Of a DNA stretch of 64,000 nucleotides, positions 1-9,937 are shown piece by piece. Source of the stretch: Micromonospora sp. C31 (GTDB taxonomy: Bacteria; Actinomycetota; Actinomycetes; Mycobacteriales; Micromonosporaceae). Below the pieces are notes generated by a model. It searched no databases. It had not been told where the DNA came from and saw nothing but the letters and a program-made list of their open reading frames with translations. The stretch is from assembly GCF_018070575.1 (NCBI RefSeq), contig NZ_JAGPXN010000013.1, positions 124,001 through 188,000 on the forward strand, in the 5' to 3' direction. The position numbers and the translations under genes were made by a program. Positions within the stretch are counted from its first letter, which is position 1. Each line of letters opens with the position of its first letter.

Positions 1-1535
1 AGCAGGTGCGACGGCTCACGTCGTCGCGGCAGGAACACGGCCGGGACGAACGTGGCCAGCACCAGTGCGAACGCCACCCAGAAGGTGGTGGCGAAGGAAC
101 CGGCGGCGAAGTCGAGGCCACGGGAGATGAGCGACGCGTCGACCGGGAACTGCTGGGCGAGTTCCGGCTGCTGCTGGACGGCGATGGCGAGGCCGGCCTC
201 GGTCACCGGCTCGCCGTTCGGGTCGGTCGCCCCGGGGATCGGCCGGGAGCCGTTCAGCTCGCTGGTGAGGATCACCGACATCGTCGCGGCGCCGACGGAG
301 CCGCCGATCTGTTGCAGGATGTTGACCAGGGTGGAGCCGCGGGCCACCTCGTGGGCCTTCAGGGTCTTCAGCGCCGACGTCATGATCGGCATCATGGTGC
401 CGCCCATGCCCAGGCCCATGACGAACAGCGACCCGCAGAGCAACACGTACGACGTCTGCGGATCGATCTGGGTGAAGCTGAAGAACCCGAGGGCGATGAG
501 TGCCAGCGCGAACGGCACGGTACGGCCGACGGGCACCCGGTCGGCCAGCATCCCGGCCACCGGCATGGTCACCATCGCGCCGATGCCCTGCGGCGCCATC
601 AGCAGCCCGGCGGTCAGCGTCGACTCGCCGCGCACCTGCAGGAAGTAGGCCGGGAACAGCAGCCCGGCGCCCATGAACGCGATGATGAACACGAACATGG
701 TCACCGCGGCGATCGTGAGGTTGCGGTTGGCGAACAGCCGCAGGTCGAGCAGGGGGTGCCGGGGCCGGAAGGAGTAGCGCACGAAGGCGACGAGGAGCAG
801 GCCGCCGACCAGCATGGGCACCCACACCTCGGTGTCGGCGAACGTGCCGGTCTCGGGCAGCGAGGAGACGCCGTAGAGGAAGAGGGCGAGCCCCGGCGAG
901 AGCATCAGCATGCCGAGGAAGTCGAACGACTCGGAGGGCTCGGGGTTGTCCTTCGGCAGTGCCAGGGCGGCGTAGACGAGCGCCCCGACGCCGATCGGCA
1001 GGTTGATCAGGAAGATCCAGTGCCAGCTCGCGACGTCGATCAGCCAGCCGCCGAGGATCGGCCCCCCGATGGGCCCGAGCAGCATCGGGATGCCGAGGAC
1101 GGCCATCAGCCGGCCGATCCGGTGCGGCCCGGCCGCCCTGGTCATGATCGTCATGCCCAGCGGCATGAGCATGCCGCCGCCGAGGCCCTGGAGCACGCGG
1201 TAGCCGATCAACTGCCCGATCGTGTCGGCGTTGGCGCACAGCCCCGACCCGATGGTGAACAGCGCCAGGGCGATCATGTAGAGCCGTTTGGTGCCGAACC
1301 GGTCGGCGGCCCAGCCACTGAGCGGGATCACCGTGGCCAGCGCGAGCGTGTAGGCGGTCATGGTCCAGGCGACCTCGGCGTACGACGCGCCGAACTCACG
1401 CTGGAAGGTCGGCAGCGCGACGCTGACGACGGTCACGTCGAGGATCGACATGATCGCGCCGAGGACGACGACCCCGGCCACCTTGAGCACCGAGGCGTCG
1501 AGCCGGTCCGAGGTCGCGATGGATTGCTGTGTCAC
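1..1535 (-). CDS. DHA2-family (EmrB/QacA) drug:H+ antiporter, 3' end missing
   Basis: Fourteen-helix major facilitator of the DHA2 drug-exporter family; it would pump a drug or metabolite across the inner membrane using the proton gradient. The protein opens VTQQSIATSDRLDASVLKV and then runs through alternating hydrophobic segments. Family signatures are visible: SILDVTVVSVALPTF in helix 1, the motif-A-like loop GWAADRFGTKR, and GYRVLQGLGGGMLMPLGM, the motif C type region. The GTG start at 1535 has an AGGAG six bases upstream, which decides the start. About 511 residues are visible with no stop, so only the extreme C-terminus lies outside the window. It is transcribed alone from the gap facing the acyl-CoA dehydrogenase gene. 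The substrate cannot be told from sequence. Confidence 0.9.
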   Translation of the reverse strand, partial: MTQQSIATSDRLDASVLKVAGVVVLGAIMSILDVTVVSVALPTFQREFGASYAEVAWTMTAYTLALATVIPLSGWAADRFGTKRLYMIALALFTIGSGLCANADTIGQLIGYRVLQGLGGGMLMPLGMTIMTRAAGPHRIGRLMAVLGIPMLLGPIGGPILGGWLIDVASWHWIFLINLPIGVGALVYAALALPKDNPEPSESFDFLGMLMLSPGLALFLYGVSSLPETGTFADTEVWVPMLVGGLLLVAFVRYSFRPRHPLLDLRLFANRNLTIAAVTMFVFIIAFMGAGLLFPAYFLQVRGESTLTAGLLMAPQGIGAMVTMPVAGMLADRVPVGRTVPFALALIALGFFSFTQIDPQTSYVLLCGSLFVMGLGMGGTMMPIMTSALKTLKAHEVARGSTLVNILQQIGGSVGAATMSVILTSELNGSRPIPGATDPNGEPVTEAGLAIAVQQQPELAQQFPVDASLISRGLDFAAGSFATTFWVAFALVLATFVPAVFLPRRREPSHL

Positions 1536-1658
1536 GAATTCTCCTGGAGTCCCCGTTGTGGTCGGTGCCGGGCCGCGCCTCGACGTGTCACGCACCGATG
1601 TCCGCAGGCAGACTAACGAGCGGTACCGGCGATCGGCCCACCATTTCCGGCCGCACCC

Positions 1659-1682
1659 GCGGGCCCGACCAGGTGGGCCCGC
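1659..1682 (-). terminator. Stem-loop downstream of the acyl-CoA dehydrogenase gene
   Basis: A perfect 8-bp GC stem (GCGGGCCC / GGGCCCGC) with an 8-nt loop begins 9 bases after the dehydrogenase stop codon. There is no T-run, as is common for actinobacterial terminators. It separates that gene from the exporter promoter to its left. Confidence 0.5.
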
Positions 1683-1691
1683 CCTCTCCGG

Positions 1692-3320
1692 TCAGCCCAC
1701 CTGGGGCACCGCGCGGGAGACGATCGCGGCGAAGTCGACGCCGCGGGGCAGCGTGCCGTACGCCTGACCGTGGTCGCCGCCGAGACGGGAGGCGCAGAAG
1801 GCGTCGGCGACGGCGGGGTGGCCGTGCCGCACCAGCAGCGAGCCCTGCAGGACCAGGGCGAGCCGTTCGACGACGCGGCGGGCCCGCAGTTCGACGTCGT
1901 CGGGGTCGGACAGGTCGGCGCGCACCCGGCGCACGGCGGCGTCGAGCCGGGCGTCGGCACCGGCCGCAGCGGTGACCTCGGCCTGGAACGCCGCCATGAC
2001 CTCGGGCTCCCTGGTGAGGGCGCGCAGCACGTCCAGCGCGGCGACGTTGCCGGAGCCCTCCCAGATCGAGTTCAGCGGGGACTCGCGGAACAGCCTCGGC
2101 ATGCCCGACTCCTCGACGTAGCCGTTGCCGCCCAGGCATTCGAGGGCCTCGGCCGCGTGCGCCGGCCAGCGCTTGCAGACCCAGTACTTGCCGACGGCGA
2201 GGGCGAGCCGCTTGAACGCGGTCTCGCCGGCGTCGCCGCGCGCGGACCGGTCGGTCGCCCCGGCGAGCCGCATCATCAGGACGGTGGCGGCCTCGCTCTC
2301 GACCGCGAGGTCGGCGAGCACGTTGCGCATCAGGGGCGCCTCGACGAGGTACCGGCCGAAGGCCTGCCGGTGGGCGGCGTGGTGGGCGGCGGTGATCACA
2401 CCCTGGCGCATCCCGGCCGCCGCGCCGATGACGCAGTCCAGCCGGGTGAGGTTGACCATGTCGATGATGGTGCGCACGCCACGCCCCTCGTCGCCGACCC
2501 GCCAGGCGACCGCGTGCTCGTACTCGACCTCGGCGGAGGCGTTGGACCGGTTGCCGAGCTTGTCCTTGAGGCGCATGAGCCGCATCGGGTTGCGCGTGCC
2601 GTCGGGCAGGACGCGCGGCACGAGGAAGCAGGTGAGCCCGCCCGGTGCCTGGGCGAGGGTGAGGAAGACGTCGCACATGGGCGCGGACGTGAACCACTTG
2701 TGCCCGAGCAGCCGGTAGGTGCCGTCCGGGTCGGGGCGGGCGGTGGTGGTGTTGGCGCGTACGTCCGAGCCGCCCTGCTTCTCCGTCATCGACATGCCGG
2801 CCAGCAGTCCCCGCTTGGCCAGCGGCGCACGCAGCCCGAAGTCGTACGACGTGGCGGTGAGCAGCGGCTCGTAGCGCGCGGCCAGTTCCGGGGCGTGCCG
2901 CAGCGCCGGCACGGCGGCGTAGGTCATCGAGATCGGGCAGCCGTGCCCGGCGTCGGGGCGCCAGGCGTAGAACTTGGCCGCCCGCGCCACGTGCGCGCCG
3001 GGCCGGTCGTCCGCCCAGGGTGCGGCGTGCAGGCCGTGGGTGACAGCGGTACGCATCAGCTCGTGCCAGGCCGGGTGGAACTCCACCTCGTCGACGCGGT
3101 GGCCGTGCCGGTCGTGGGTGCGCAGCACCGGCGGGTGCTCGTTCGCCAGCCGTCCCTGCTCGATCGCCTGCTCGCCGCCGCCGAGCCGGCCCAGCTCGTG
3201 CAGTTCGGCGGCGGCCCAGCCGGCGCCCTCGCGGTCGAGCGCGTCGAGCAGTGCCGGGTCGTCGGCCGCGTCGTGACCGGCCAGCGGCGGAACCTGGTTG
3301 AGGACCTCGTGCGTCGTCAC
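1692..3320 (-). CDS. Acyl-CoA dehydrogenase, AidB-like subfamily
   Basis: FAD-dependent acyl-CoA dehydrogenase-fold protein of 542 residues, longer than the ~380-residue beta-oxidation enzymes and typical of the AidB/isovaleryl-type subgroup with an extra N-terminal domain. Visible signatures are the N-terminal segment HPAWHELMR, the FAD-binding stretch MSMTEKQGGSDVRANTT, KWFTSAPMCDVF, and the C-terminal CLGGNGYVEES...IWEGSGNVAALDVLR, which carries the family signature. The GTG start at 3320 overlaps the TetR stop codon by four bases (GTGA), so the two are translationally coupled. AidB of E. coli is associated with alkylation damage, but many actinobacterial relatives are uncharacterised, so the substrate is unknown. 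Probably regulated by the TetR protein encoded just upstream. Confidence 0.9.
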   Translation of the reverse strand: MTTHEVLNQVPPLAGHDAADDPALLDALDREGAGWAAAELHELGRLGGGEQAIEQGRLANEHPPVLRTHDRHGHRVDEVEFHPAWHELMRTAVTHGLHAAPWADDRPGAHVARAAKFYAWRPDAGHGCPISMTYAAVPALRHAPELAARYEPLLTATSYDFGLRAPLAKRGLLAGMSMTEKQGGSDVRANTTTARPDPDGTYRLLGHKWFTSAPMCDVFLTLAQAPGGLTCFLVPRVLPDGTRNPMRLMRLKDKLGNRSNASAEVEYEHAVAWRVGDEGRGVRTIIDMVNLTRLDCVIGAAAGMRQGVITAAHHAAHRQAFGRYLVEAPLMRNVLADLAVESEAATVLMMRLAGATDRSARGDAGETAFKRLALAVGKYWVCKRWPAHAAEALECLGGNGYVEESGMPRLFRESPLNSIWEGSGNVAALDVLRALTREPEVMAAFQAEVTAAAGADARLDAAVRRVRADLSDPDDVELRARRVVERLALVLQGSLLVRHGHPAVADAFCASRLGGDHGQAYGTLPRGVDFAAIVSRAVPQVG

Positions 3321-3916
3321 GGCGACACTCCCAGCGCGCGGTGGAGGAATGTGGTCAGGTGCTCGATGGTGCGTGGCCCGGCGACCCCGGCAGCCAGGGG
3401 ACCGACCATGGCCTCGGCCAGGGCGCCGACCAGCGCGGTGGCGGTCAGCTCGGGATCCTGCGGGGGAAGCTGGCCGCTCGCCACCCCCTGCGCCACGTGG
3501 CCGGCGATCAGCTCGGCGTACGCGCGGCGGAAGACGAGCCGCTCGGCGTCGACCGCCGGGTCGGCCGGCTCGGCGAGCAGGGCGTACGCCAACCGGGGGG
3601 AGCGCAGCGCCCGGCCGGAGAACGTCTCGATGACGGCGGTGACCCGCTCGGCGACGGTGTCCTCCCGCGCCGCCGCGCGCGCCACCGCGTCTACCTCGCG
3701 CTGCGAGGCCGTGCGGAACACCTCGGCGACCAGGTCGGCCTTGGTGGGGAAGTGCCGGTAGACGCTGCCGGTCGCCAGCCCGGCCCGCTCGGCGACGGCG
3801 GCGACGGAGCAGCCGGCGTACCCGTGCTCGGCCATGATCTCCAGCGCGGCGGCGATGATCCGCTGCCGGGACGCGCTGAGTCGGGCCCGCACGCGCTCGG
3901 TGCTCCGGTAGACCAC
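3317..3916 (-). CDS. TetR-family transcriptional regulator
   Basis: 199-residue repressor. The N-terminal TetR helix-turn-helix is clear: RQRIIAAALEIMAEHGYAG followed by CSVAAVAERAGLATGSVYRHFPTKADLV, where AGLATGSVYRHF is the recognition helix region. The C-terminal two thirds is the variable ligand-binding helical domain, with GALAEAMVGPLAAGV near the end. The GTG at 3916 gives the standard spacing to the HTH. The gene is first in an operon with the acyl-CoA dehydrogenase, coupled through a GTGA overlap. An inverted repeat ten bases ahead of its start is a plausible autoregulatory operator. The ligand is unknown; from its neighbour an acyl-CoA or fatty acid is likely (inference). Confidence 0.9.
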   Translation of the reverse strand: MVYRSTERVRARLSASRQRIIAAALEIMAEHGYAGCSVAAVAERAGLATGSVYRHFPTKADLVAEVFRTASQREVDAVARAAAREDTVAERVTAVIETFSGRALRSPRLAYALLAEPADPAVDAERLVFRRAYAELIAGHVAQGVASGQLPPQDPELTATALVGALAEAMVGPLAAGVAGPRTIEHLTTFLHRALGVSP

Positions 3917-3925
3917 GCCAAGAAT

Positions 3926-3939
3926 TGAACCACCGTTCA
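3926..3939. promoter_or_regulatory. Candidate TetR operator
   Basis: Inverted repeat TGAAC-CACC-GTTCA (5-bp arms, 4-bp spacer) ending ten bases upstream of the TetR GTG start. Position and TGAAC/GTTCA half-sites suit a self-regulating TetR repressor. No binding evidence is available. Confidence 0.5.
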
Positions 3940-4214
3940 CTCCTTGGCGGCAAGGCGCCCGGCTGGCGGAGGACCCGGGACTGCTCGCCCTCCCCCACAC
4001 GGACCGGTGGGACGAGCGCGGCTGAGGTCTGTTTCGCAGGCCATGACTGGCTGCACCGGACCCCGACGGCCCGGCGGTGCAGCCCACTCGCCTCGATACC
4101 ACACAGTCATTTTCATGCCGCGCAGGTATCAGCGTTCCGGCCGGCAGAGGTCCGTCAGCCTCACGCGCCTTCCACGTCCTCCGCCAGCCAGAACGCCATC
4201 GCTGCCACGATCGG
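3940..4214. other. Non-coding gap, nothing recognised
   Basis: Between the TetR operator and the terminator-like stem-loop. Both strands have open frames here, but none has a recognisable protein, a Shine-Dalgarno sequence or typical third-position GC bias. It probably holds only the regulator promoter and 3' untranslated DNA. Confidence 0.4.
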
Positions 4215-4253
4215 CGACAGGGGCACCCCCGTCTCCGGGAGGTGCCCCTGTCG
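4215..4253 (-). terminator. Strong stem-loop after the secreted-protein gene
   Basis: Perfect 13-bp inverted repeat (CGACAGGGGCACC / GGTGCCCCTGTCG) with a 13-nt loop, 33 bases beyond the stop of the leftward secreted-protein gene. No T-run follows. It is the best terminator candidate in this part of the window. Confidence 0.7.
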
Positions 4254-4285
4254 CGGCGGCCGGTACGCGGCGCGACGAGCTGCGG

Positions 4286-4725
4286 TCAGCAGCCCTGCCG
4301 TCGGCTGTAGATCTGGTGACGCTCACCCGCCCACCCGATGTAGCCGACCGCCTCGACGCAGTAGGACGCCACGCCGGTGACGCGACCGGGCCGGCGTGGT
4401 AGCTGAAGTCGCCCGAATCGGTGTCCGCGCTGCCCGAGCGGGTGCAGTGCGCGCCCTCGCCCGACCGCTCGGCGCAGCGGTAGATCTGCACGAAGGTGGG
4501 CGCCGAGCGCCCGTAGGCCGCGCCGCGGTGGTAGAAGCACGCGCTGTTGGTGCCCCCGTTGCTGCTGTTGTAGTAGATCACCAGCTCGCCGAGGCCCGAG
4601 GACTGCACCTGACTGTAGATGATCGTGCCCGAGCAGGAGCCGGCCGCCTGCGCGGCGGGCGCGCCGATCACCATGACCGACGCGACGGTCACCAGCGCCA
4701 TCAGGGTCGAGAACACTCTCTTCAT
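4286..4725 (-). pseudogene. Small secreted Cys-containing protein, broken by a one-base frameshift
   Basis: The ATG at 4725 opens a classic Sec signal peptide (MKRVF, a hydrophobic core, then GAPAAQAAG with an AxA-type cleavage site). The mature part reads SCSGTIIYSQVQSSG...ELVIYYNSSNGGTNSACFYHRG...FVQIYRCAE. Near 4378-4388 this frame passes into an unconvincing Arg/Ser/Ala-rich tail, while the next frame continues sensibly as TGVASYCVEAVGYIGWAGE and ends in RRQGC at 4286. Loss of one base at about 4378-4388 explains both. The family (small extracytoplasmic actinobacterial proteins ending in a Cys after RQG) is known to me only as hypothetical. A sequencing error is as likely as a true mutation. 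Confidence 0.75.
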
Positions 4726-4809
4726 ATCACCAGGTCCAATCCACAGTCGACGCTCGCCTATTGTGGATCATGGTCGCATGCCGCCGGCCCCGCCACTGTC
4801 CCTGCGGCA

Positions 4810-5739
4810 TCACGGGGCGTGGCGCCACCAGGGGCGCTCGACGACGAGTTCCTCGAGGTCGCGTACGTTCTCGACGACCGTCTGCACGGGGGTGTCCGGG
4901 CGCTGGAGCGCGATGCGGAGGTCCGAGGCGAGGTAGCTCGCTTCGCGCACCTCGCACTCCCGGCGCAGGGTCGTCGACGACGTCGTCGTCGCGCCGGCGA
5001 CGACGTCGAGGACGGCCTCCAGGTGCGGGCCGCTGAACCGGATCAGGAAGAACCAGTCGTCCATCGGTTCGCCGAACCGAGCCCACTCGAAGTCGAGCAG
5101 CGCCGTCACCCGTCGATCGCGGGCGAGCCAGTTCCCCCAGTGGCAGTCCGCGTGGACCGGGACGTCCGCGCGCGCCTGCGACGGCGCGCGCTCCGCTATG
5201 GCCGTCAGGCCGTCGAGCACGCGACGAGGGACGAGGCCGTCCCGGTTCAGGGCGGCGAGTTCCTCCACCTCCGCGAAGAGCGCGGCACGGCTGACGAACC
5301 CGCCGTGGTCGAGCGGCTCTCCCAGCGTCCGTCGGGCGTGGGCCGCGGGCGTCCAGCCGTGCAGTCCGCGCAGTCGCTGGACGGCCTCCTCCGCCAGCAG
5401 GCGCGCGGTCGGCTCGTCCACACCGGGCATGCCCATGCCGGGGGTCGCCCCCGGCACGCGGGCGTAGCAGGCGTACCGGACCTCGCGGGTCTCCAGCTCG
5501 CAGCGCCCGCTGCCGAGCAGCGGCGCCGTGATGCCGGCGGGCAGGTGGGGCGCGAGGGCGATCTCCCGGTTCAGTCGCGAGTGACCGACGGCGTCGATGA
5601 TCTTCACGACGACATCCGCGCCGACGTAGACGTGGTGCGAGATGCTGTCGGCGGTGGTCATGGGACCGGGGTCGCGGCGGCCCAGGACCGCCGAGGCGAT
5701 CGCACGAGCGACGTCGTGGGCCCGTCGCAGGTCGGTCAT
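4810..5739 (-). CDS. Aminoglycoside phosphotransferase-family kinase
   Basis: 309-residue small-molecule kinase of the APH/choline-kinase fold. The ATP-lobe lysine lies in VGADVVVKIIDAVGH. The catalytic loop VPVHADCHWGNWL gives the HxDxxxxN pattern (His, catalytic Asp, Asn), and LLDFEWARFGEP gives the metal-binding Asp. I prefer the ATG at 5739 because the APH fold begins there; the frame is open further upstream into an unrelated GNAT-like segment. Such kinases inactivate aminoglycosides or macrolides, or act on sugars, amino alcohols or other metabolites. Nothing in the sequence fixes the substrate. Transcribed alone, leftwards. Confidence 0.85.
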   Translation of the reverse strand: MTDLRRAHDVARAIASAVLGRRDPGPMTTADSISHHVYVGADVVVKIIDAVGHSRLNREIALAPHLPAGITAPLLGSGRCELETREVRYACYARVPGATPGMGMPGVDEPTARLLAEEAVQRLRGLHGWTPAAHARRTLGEPLDHGGFVSRAALFAEVEELAALNRDGLVPRRVLDGLTAIAERAPSQARADVPVHADCHWGNWLARDRRVTALLDFEWARFGEPMDDWFFLIRFSGPHLEAVLDVVAGATTTSSTTLRRECEVREASYLASDLRIALQRPDTPVQTVVENVRDLEELVVERPWWRHAP

Positions 5740-6015
5740 CGGCGCTCGCGCTGCGGTGTGGCCGACGCCCTGGCGGAATTCATCCGAGTGTCCGTTCGGT
5801 GGGGGCAGGTCGCGAAACCCTACCCGTACGGTCGCTGGTGTCTGCCCCCCGCGAGCGGGTGCGCTGTCGAGCACCGCCTCGATCAGGGGCCGGGCGAGGC
5901 GTAGCGGCGCGATCTCGGTGTCACCGTCGCGGGCCGCGGTCGCTTCCGCCCAGATCCTGGCTGCTTCGTCGATGTGCCGTTCGTCGGTGGTCGGCCGTAC
6001 CCGCACGTCGCCCAT
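5740..6015 (-). pseudogene. Truncated GNAT acetyltransferase N-terminus, in frame with the APH gene
   Basis: From the ATG at 6015 the frame reads MGDVRVRPTTDERHIDEAA and continues through RIWAEATAARDGDTEIAPL, which looks like the first strand and helix of a GNAT acetyltransferase. After roughly 60 codons it turns into low-complexity sequence with no acetyl-CoA-binding motif (no R/QxxGxG/A), before running in frame into the APH start at 5739. Third-position GC also drops there. The most likely reading is a GNAT gene whose core was deleted. A genuine GNAT-stub/APH fusion of 401 residues is the alternative. Confidence 0.45.
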
Positions 6016-6161
6016 CGGCACAGTCTGGCAACGCGACGTCCCGGTGGCGACCAGGTTTGGCGTCGGTCGGCCGTGCCGTCCGGGCTCCTCGGGCTGCCCG
6101 GCCGGCCGGACGCGACCGCCCCGACAGGAGTACCCGGTGCGGGAACGGGCAGACGGGGGCG

Positions 6162-6983
6162 GTGAGCCAGCACCGCGACGCCCCCGGCAACCGGCTCGGC
6201 AACCCGCGCCCCGACCCCGAGCCGGAGGTGACGCAGGCGTTCGACCGGCTGGTCGACGAGGGCGACGTCCGGCTCGCGCGGCCCTGGCCGGCGATGATCG
6301 TCACCGGCCTGCTCGGCGGGATCGACGTGGGCACCGGGGTCCTGGCCTACCTGCTGGTCCTGGAGGCCACCGGGCAGAAGCTGCTCGCCGGGCTCGCCTT
6401 CGGCATCGGGTTCGTGGCCCTACTGCTGGCCCGCAGCGAACTGTTCACCGAGAACTTCCTGGTGCCGGTGACCGCGGTCGCCGCCCGCCGGAACTCACTC
6501 GCCGCCCTGGGCCGGCTCTGGACCGTCACGCTGGCCGGCAACCTGCTGGGCGGGTGGCTGGTGGCCTGGTTGATCACCCGCGCGCTGCCGGGCCTACGCG
6601 AGACCGCCACCTCGACCGGCACCCATTTCGCGACCCTGGGCGTGAACCTGCACTCGTTCACCCTGGCGGTGCTCGCCGGCCTGGTGATCACCCTGATGAC
6701 CCGGATGCAGCACGCCACCGAGAGCCTCGGCGTACGGCTGGTGCCGGCGCTGCTCTTCGGCGCGCTGCTCGCCGGCGGGGAGCTCTTCCACAGCGTGCTC
6801 GACTCGATCCTGATGTTCGCCGCGCTGACCGCCGGCCCTGCGCCGTTCGGCTACCTGGACTGGCTCGGCGCCCTCGGCTGGTCGGTGCTGGGCAACGTCG
6901 TCGGCGGAGTCGGCCTGGTGGCCTTCCTCCGCCTGGCGCGGGTGCCGTACGAACTCGCCCAGGAGCGCGCCCGCAACCGCTGA
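6162..6983 (+). CDS. Formate/nitrite transporter (FNT) family membrane protein
   Basis: 273-residue protein with a ~30-residue soluble N-terminus and about six transmembrane segments. FNT features include LFTENFLVPVTAV, the conserved region after the second helix, GNLLGGWLVAW, and HSVLDSILMFAAL. Members form pentameric channels for formate, nitrite, hydrosulfide or related small anions. This one resembles the YfdC-type branch, whose substrate is unsettled. The GTG at 6162, after a G-rich AGACGGGGGCG, is the first sensible start; in-frame DNA upstream reads as non-coding. It is transcribed alone, divergently from the APH gene, and ends before a bidirectional terminator shared with katG. Confidence 0.85.
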   Translation: MSQHRDAPGNRLGNPRPDPEPEVTQAFDRLVDEGDVRLARPWPAMIVTGLLGGIDVGTGVLAYLLVLEATGQKLLAGLAFGIGFVALLLARSELFTENFLVPVTAVAARRNSLAALGRLWTVTLAGNLLGGWLVAWLITRALPGLRETATSTGTHFATLGVNLHSFTLAVLAGLVITLMTRMQHATESLGVRLVPALLFGALLAGGELFHSVLDSILMFAALTAGPAPFGYLDWLGALGWSVLGNVVGGVGLVAFLRLARVPYELAQERARNR

Positions 6984-7056
6984 CCGGCCACGGCCCTGAG
7001 CTCGCGTACCGGCGCGGGGCGGCGGTGGCCGGGCCGGTCAGCGGACCCGATGACGG

Positions 7057-7097
7057 ACGGGCCCCGGTCGATCGCTGGCGGATCGGCCGGGGCCCGT
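7057..7097. terminator. Bidirectional terminator between the FNT gene and katG
   Basis: A 17-bp stem (ACGGGCCCCGGTCGATC against GATCGGCCGGGGCCCGT, one G-T wobble) with a 7-nt loop lies between two convergent genes: 73 bases after the rightward FNT stop and 13 bases after the leftward katG stop. Confidence 0.8.
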
Positions 7098-7109
7098 CGT
7101 GCACAGCGG

Positions 7110-9382
<2,273 letters not shown>

Positions 9383-9386
<4 letters not shown>

Positions 9387-9838
9387 CTACTTCCTTCCGA
9401 ACTGGCGGACCACTGGGAGGTGCGTTCGGTCGCGCACTCGGGGCAGGTGCCCCAGTAGACGACCTCCGCCTCGTCGACCGTGAAGCCGTGGTCGTCGGAG
9501 GCGGTGAGACAGGGGGCACGGCCGACGGCGCAGTCGACGTCGGCGATCGCGCCGCAGGAACGGCACACGACATGGTGGTGGTTGTCCCCCACCCGGCACT
9601 CGTAGCGGGCGGTCGCACCGGCGGGTTGGATGCGCCGCACCAGGCCGGCGTCGGTGAGCGCGCGCAGCACGTCGTAGACCGCCTGGTGGGAGACCGTGGG
9701 CTGAGCCACCCGTACCAGCGCGATCACCGTGTCGGTGTCGACGTGCGGATGGTCACGCAGGGCGGCGAGCACCGCCAACCGGGGCCGGGTCACCCGCAAC
9801 GAGACCGCCCGCAGCTGGGTCTCGAAGTCGGCCGTCAC
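9383..9838 (-). CDS. furA: FurA, Fur/PerR-type peroxide-sensing repressor
   Basis: 151-residue Fur-superfamily metalloregulator. The winged helix contains SLRVTRPRLAVLAALRDHP and QAVYDVLRALTDAGLVRR. Metal ligands include the histidines of NHHHVVCRSCGAI and the paired cysteines CRSC and CPEC, which form the structural zinc site. An upstream ATG at 9859 is in frame, but it falls inside a perfect inverted repeat and within a predicted promoter. That promoter (-35 TTGATC, 17-bp spacer, -10 CTATGT) places transcription initiation exactly at the GTG of 9838. A leaderless GTG start is therefore preferred, as I recall for mycobacterial furA. Coupled to katG by an ATGA overlap; expected to repress its own operon. 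Confidence 0.92.
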
Positions 9839-9845
9839 GCGATGA

Positions 9846-9874
9846 ACATAGTCCAGCATTCTGGAACGGATCAA
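9846..9874 (-). promoter_or_regulatory. furA-katG promoter with FurA operator
   Basis: On the minus strand: TTGATC (9874-9869), 17-bp spacer, CTATGT (9851-9846), then 7 bases to the furA GTG. The spacer is filled by the inverted repeat TCCAG-CATT-CTGGA (9852-9865), a good autoregulatory site that would block polymerase. A second palindrome (CGGGTT-G-AACCCG, 9882-9894) lies just upstream. Confidence 0.65.
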
Positions 9875-9937
9875 GTTTTCCCGGGTTGAACCCGTGCACC
9901 TCCCACCCGGCCCCGGCCACGGGTTCGAGGCCGACGA

